Assembly (NCBI GenBank): GCA_003167475.1
Contig: PMTB01000182.1
Location: 1 to 5,601 of the forward strand
DNA length: 5,601 nucleotides
Direction of reading: 5' to 3'
Origin: a candidate division FCPU426 bacterium
Lineage (GTDB): Bacteria; Oederibacteriota; PGYV01; Palsa-1178
Each line of letters starts with the position of its first letter. Position 1 is the first letter of the stretch. This document shows, in pieces, positions 5,101 through 5,601 of this stretch. The notes beneath the pieces are model-generated. The model worked only from the letters and a program-made list of their open reading frames with translations. It did no database searches and was not told the origin of the DNA. The translations under genes and the position numbers were made by a program.

Positions 5101-5601
5101 GCACTATCCACGAATAGGTCAGCCCCTGCATAAGCGGCGGCGGATCGAGTTTGTTAAAGTACCCGCTCGGATCCGGGCTTCCGTATGTAATGTATGTCTG
5201 GTCCGTAGTGGCGCCCCAGATGACGTTCGCGGTTATGCTCAATGAACCGCTTGTGAAGTCGATGGTAGCCTGGGTGTCAAAAACAAGTATGGTGTAAAAA
5301 GGCGTGCCGGCCACGGGATCCCACTGGAACTGCGGGGCGAGCGTGTCAAGCGCCGCGTTATTTATCGGCGCCGACATCTGCACGGAAGAGTTACCCTGCA
5401 CATAAAGAACAAATTCATATGATGCCTCATTGCTTACGGTGTCGGACACCCTGCAGTAATAAACGCCTCCGGTCATCCCGCTTGTGTTCGGCGTGAATGT
5501 CGCCGAACCCGAAAAACTCTGGGCTATGGAGCCGTAATAGTTAAGCGGCGACACCCCGTAGACTATCTTGGCCGTTTCGGTAGCCGGATAAGGCGAGCCA
5601 T
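2126..5601 (-). CDS. Giant exported multidomain protein with CarboxypepD_reg-like repeats and a FlgD-like C-terminus (5' end missing)
   Basis: The frame stays open to the right edge; the first whole codon is at 5599, giving 1157 visible residues. The GTG at 5554 is most likely an internal valine, because in-frame sequence reading GSPYPATETAKIVYG precedes it without a stop and no Shine-Dalgarno is evident. Domains (visible numbering) are: the end of an Ig-like domain with VYYCRVSD (about 45-53); two fibronectin-III-like sandwiches (about 74-190 and 199-298), each with a P-x-x-W strand and a later W/Y strand; six carboxypeptidase-regulatory-like sandwiches (about 305-835); a bacterial Ig-like domain (about 839-925); a beta domain with IPAHA, a LTLP strand and a closing THFSSYTVLS motif (about 930-1050), resembling ZU5-type modules; and a FlgD-like Ig domain (about 1056-1157) with NPFSPDRGP, IKIYNMAGKLMRT, WDGKDERGR and GRYFLQIEVED. 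There are only four cysteines, no transmembrane segment and no catalytic motif. It is probably secreted and anchored or displayed at the cell surface as a stalk or adhesin. The missing N-terminus could hold the functional head. The coupled PorV-like gene suggests type IX-like export, which is inference. Confidence 0.88.
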   Translation of the reverse strand, partial: GSPYPATETAKIVYGVSPLNYYGSIAQSFSGSATFTPNTSGMTGGVYYCRVSDTVSNEASYEFVLYVQGNSSVQMSAPINNAALDTLAPQFQWDPVAGTPFYTILVFDTQATIDFTSGSLSITANVIWGATTDQTYITYGSPDPSGYFNKLDPPPLMQGLTYSWIVLNNYDGTPAMMANNVGGTRVFTVNPTASCSAAVLTAPLNNVTITAQPITLTWTAGAGANNYKVVLMKNLTGDTQGAFGSATVPLWSGYTSGTQITIPTDIAMNDGWYMWYVIALDATGRGVKSSPVWDFHYIPTPGDSSVTLQINENAPTGVTSVPNAVVFIDTVAGGDVNVYPLIASDTGAFFFDMQSAQYTFTLQKAGFINAVYTRTVGVAPFADTFIMTRCAYAIRGVVKDSVSGSPVTGALVQASQAGDTYSTNTIPDGSFVVYIPANGSWNINITLAGYQPKNLTAIVPFGALSLNEYILSTTAAPTLIVKNLNTLSGKVTNNLGQGIFAAQVVVSESGNPSNTYPVDTDSSGNYIVNLPDGVWVVNVTKAGFVSPPQSGVSLSGGSAAVRDFTMQAQANTIAGNVKDTVGNAMQGVTVTAASAGNPTVTVLTDVSGNYTLSVGTGAFNVNAVLSGWQYHAPSTQIIVSFASPGLAPSNNNNFILEAAAQPANASALVSVKNGAVAVPGANVTLTGNQPVTLGFTGSGITDGAGSITITALATGHYTMTVVKNGFTTLVTDSGNLLNNVVTLVNAPLVASASTGTFSGATGAGSSTIQVFEQSNPGVVLTTATADGTGAYTTTALPYGDYILKAFKSGYSSSPQQLYVTLSTASSAGNNFTLTAASGGGIVVMAPAMPIYNEGIGGPYQFTASYIDGLGHNIYSVFTWSVNPTAAGTISATGVFTPTSDFIGPITISAAANGATGYASAPVYQNMNNSYGSVTVKDYAGMILSIPAHAASLSNSIGRFTLAKEDVDRSRSSTNTKRVVAREYDLTTGFLFDSSITLTLPITAGQGTGSETIGLWDNTGNTWDDIGGVVSGGSVATQITHFSSYTVLSTLGTIGLAYSENTANPFSPDRGPILIKYVTDSKVASSVKTTIKIYNMAGKLMRTILNNGLRPVGVLYTDSWDGKDERGRVCLNGRYFLQIEVEDSSGKKQKIYSIALVK
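2129..2434 (-). other. FlgD-like Ig domain at the C-terminus, possible sorting domain
   Basis: This segment encodes the last 102 residues of the giant protein. It follows the FlgD Ig-like pattern: ENTANPFSPDRGP, then an IKIYNMAGKLMRT strand pair, a Gly-rich turn, DSWDGKDERGRVCLNGRYF, and a final strand ending at the extreme C-terminus (SIALVK). In known families such domains end cell-surface proteins and overlap in form with the C-terminal signals of type IX cargo. Whether this one serves as a sorting signal or only as a structural cap is not settled by the sequence. Confidence 0.75.
3095..4687 (-). repeat. Six tandem carboxypeptidase-regulatory-like domains (protein-level repeat)
   Basis: Six units of roughly 80-90 residues lie at about 4687-4439, 4429-4187, 4147-3899, 3889-3626, 3610-3356 and 3337-3095. 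Each has an opening strand, in several units G-x-V-x-[DN]; a middle turn rich in Asp and Gly (SDTGAF, IPDGSF, TDSSGNY, TDVSGNY, TDGAGSI, ADGTGAY); and a near-terminal strand ending in a small residue, Gly and an aromatic (KAGF, LAGY, KAGF, LSGW, KNGF, KSGY). The units differ a great deal in sequence, so this is an old array and not a recent DNA duplication. The fold is a pre-albumin-like beta-sandwich, commonly found as a spacer or stalk in exported proteins. Confidence 0.8.

Overview
The window holds three genes, all read on the minus strand, from an envelope or secretion locus of a didermic bacterium. In transcription order (right to left) they are: a very large exported multidomain protein whose 5' end lies beyond the right edge (2126-5601); a PorV/PorQ-like outer-membrane beta-barrel protein (1188-2117), 8 bp downstream and translationally coupled to it; and, after a 259-bp gap, a lipoprotein with a jelly-roll, carbohydrate-binding-like domain (269-928). 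The lipoprotein gene has its own sigma70-type promoter and its own intrinsic terminator.

The organism cannot be named from the sequence. A secreted protein with carboxypeptidase-regulatory-like repeats and a FlgD-like C-terminal domain, next to a PorV/PorQ barrel, is the style of Bacteroidota/FCB bacteria and of several candidate or poorly sampled phyla (Elusimicrobiota, Fibrobacterota, Goldbacteria-like lineages). The Ala/Thr-rich linker after the lipoprotein cysteine and the hairpin repeats scattered between genes also fit such genomes. This is inference, not a phylogenetic placement.

Layout: 1-268 is non-coding and holds two hairpin repeats and the terminator (210-242). 269-928 is the lipoprotein. 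929-1187 is non-coding and holds a promoter with TTGACA, a 17-bp spacer and TAAAAT. A 7+9+7 inverted repeat sits over its -10 box and looks like an operator. The same gap holds two further copies of the dispersed hairpin repeat, in opposite orientation to each other. 1188-2117 is the barrel gene. 2126-5601 is the giant protein.

Working model: the giant protein is exported and displayed, using its tandem beta-sandwich repeats as a stalk. Its C-terminal FlgD-like domain and the neighbouring PorV-like barrel may be a matched cargo/shuttle pair like those of the type IX secretion system. The lipoprotein is a separately controlled envelope protein that may bind glycans. No mobile-element gene, CRISPR array, tRNA or rRNA was seen.
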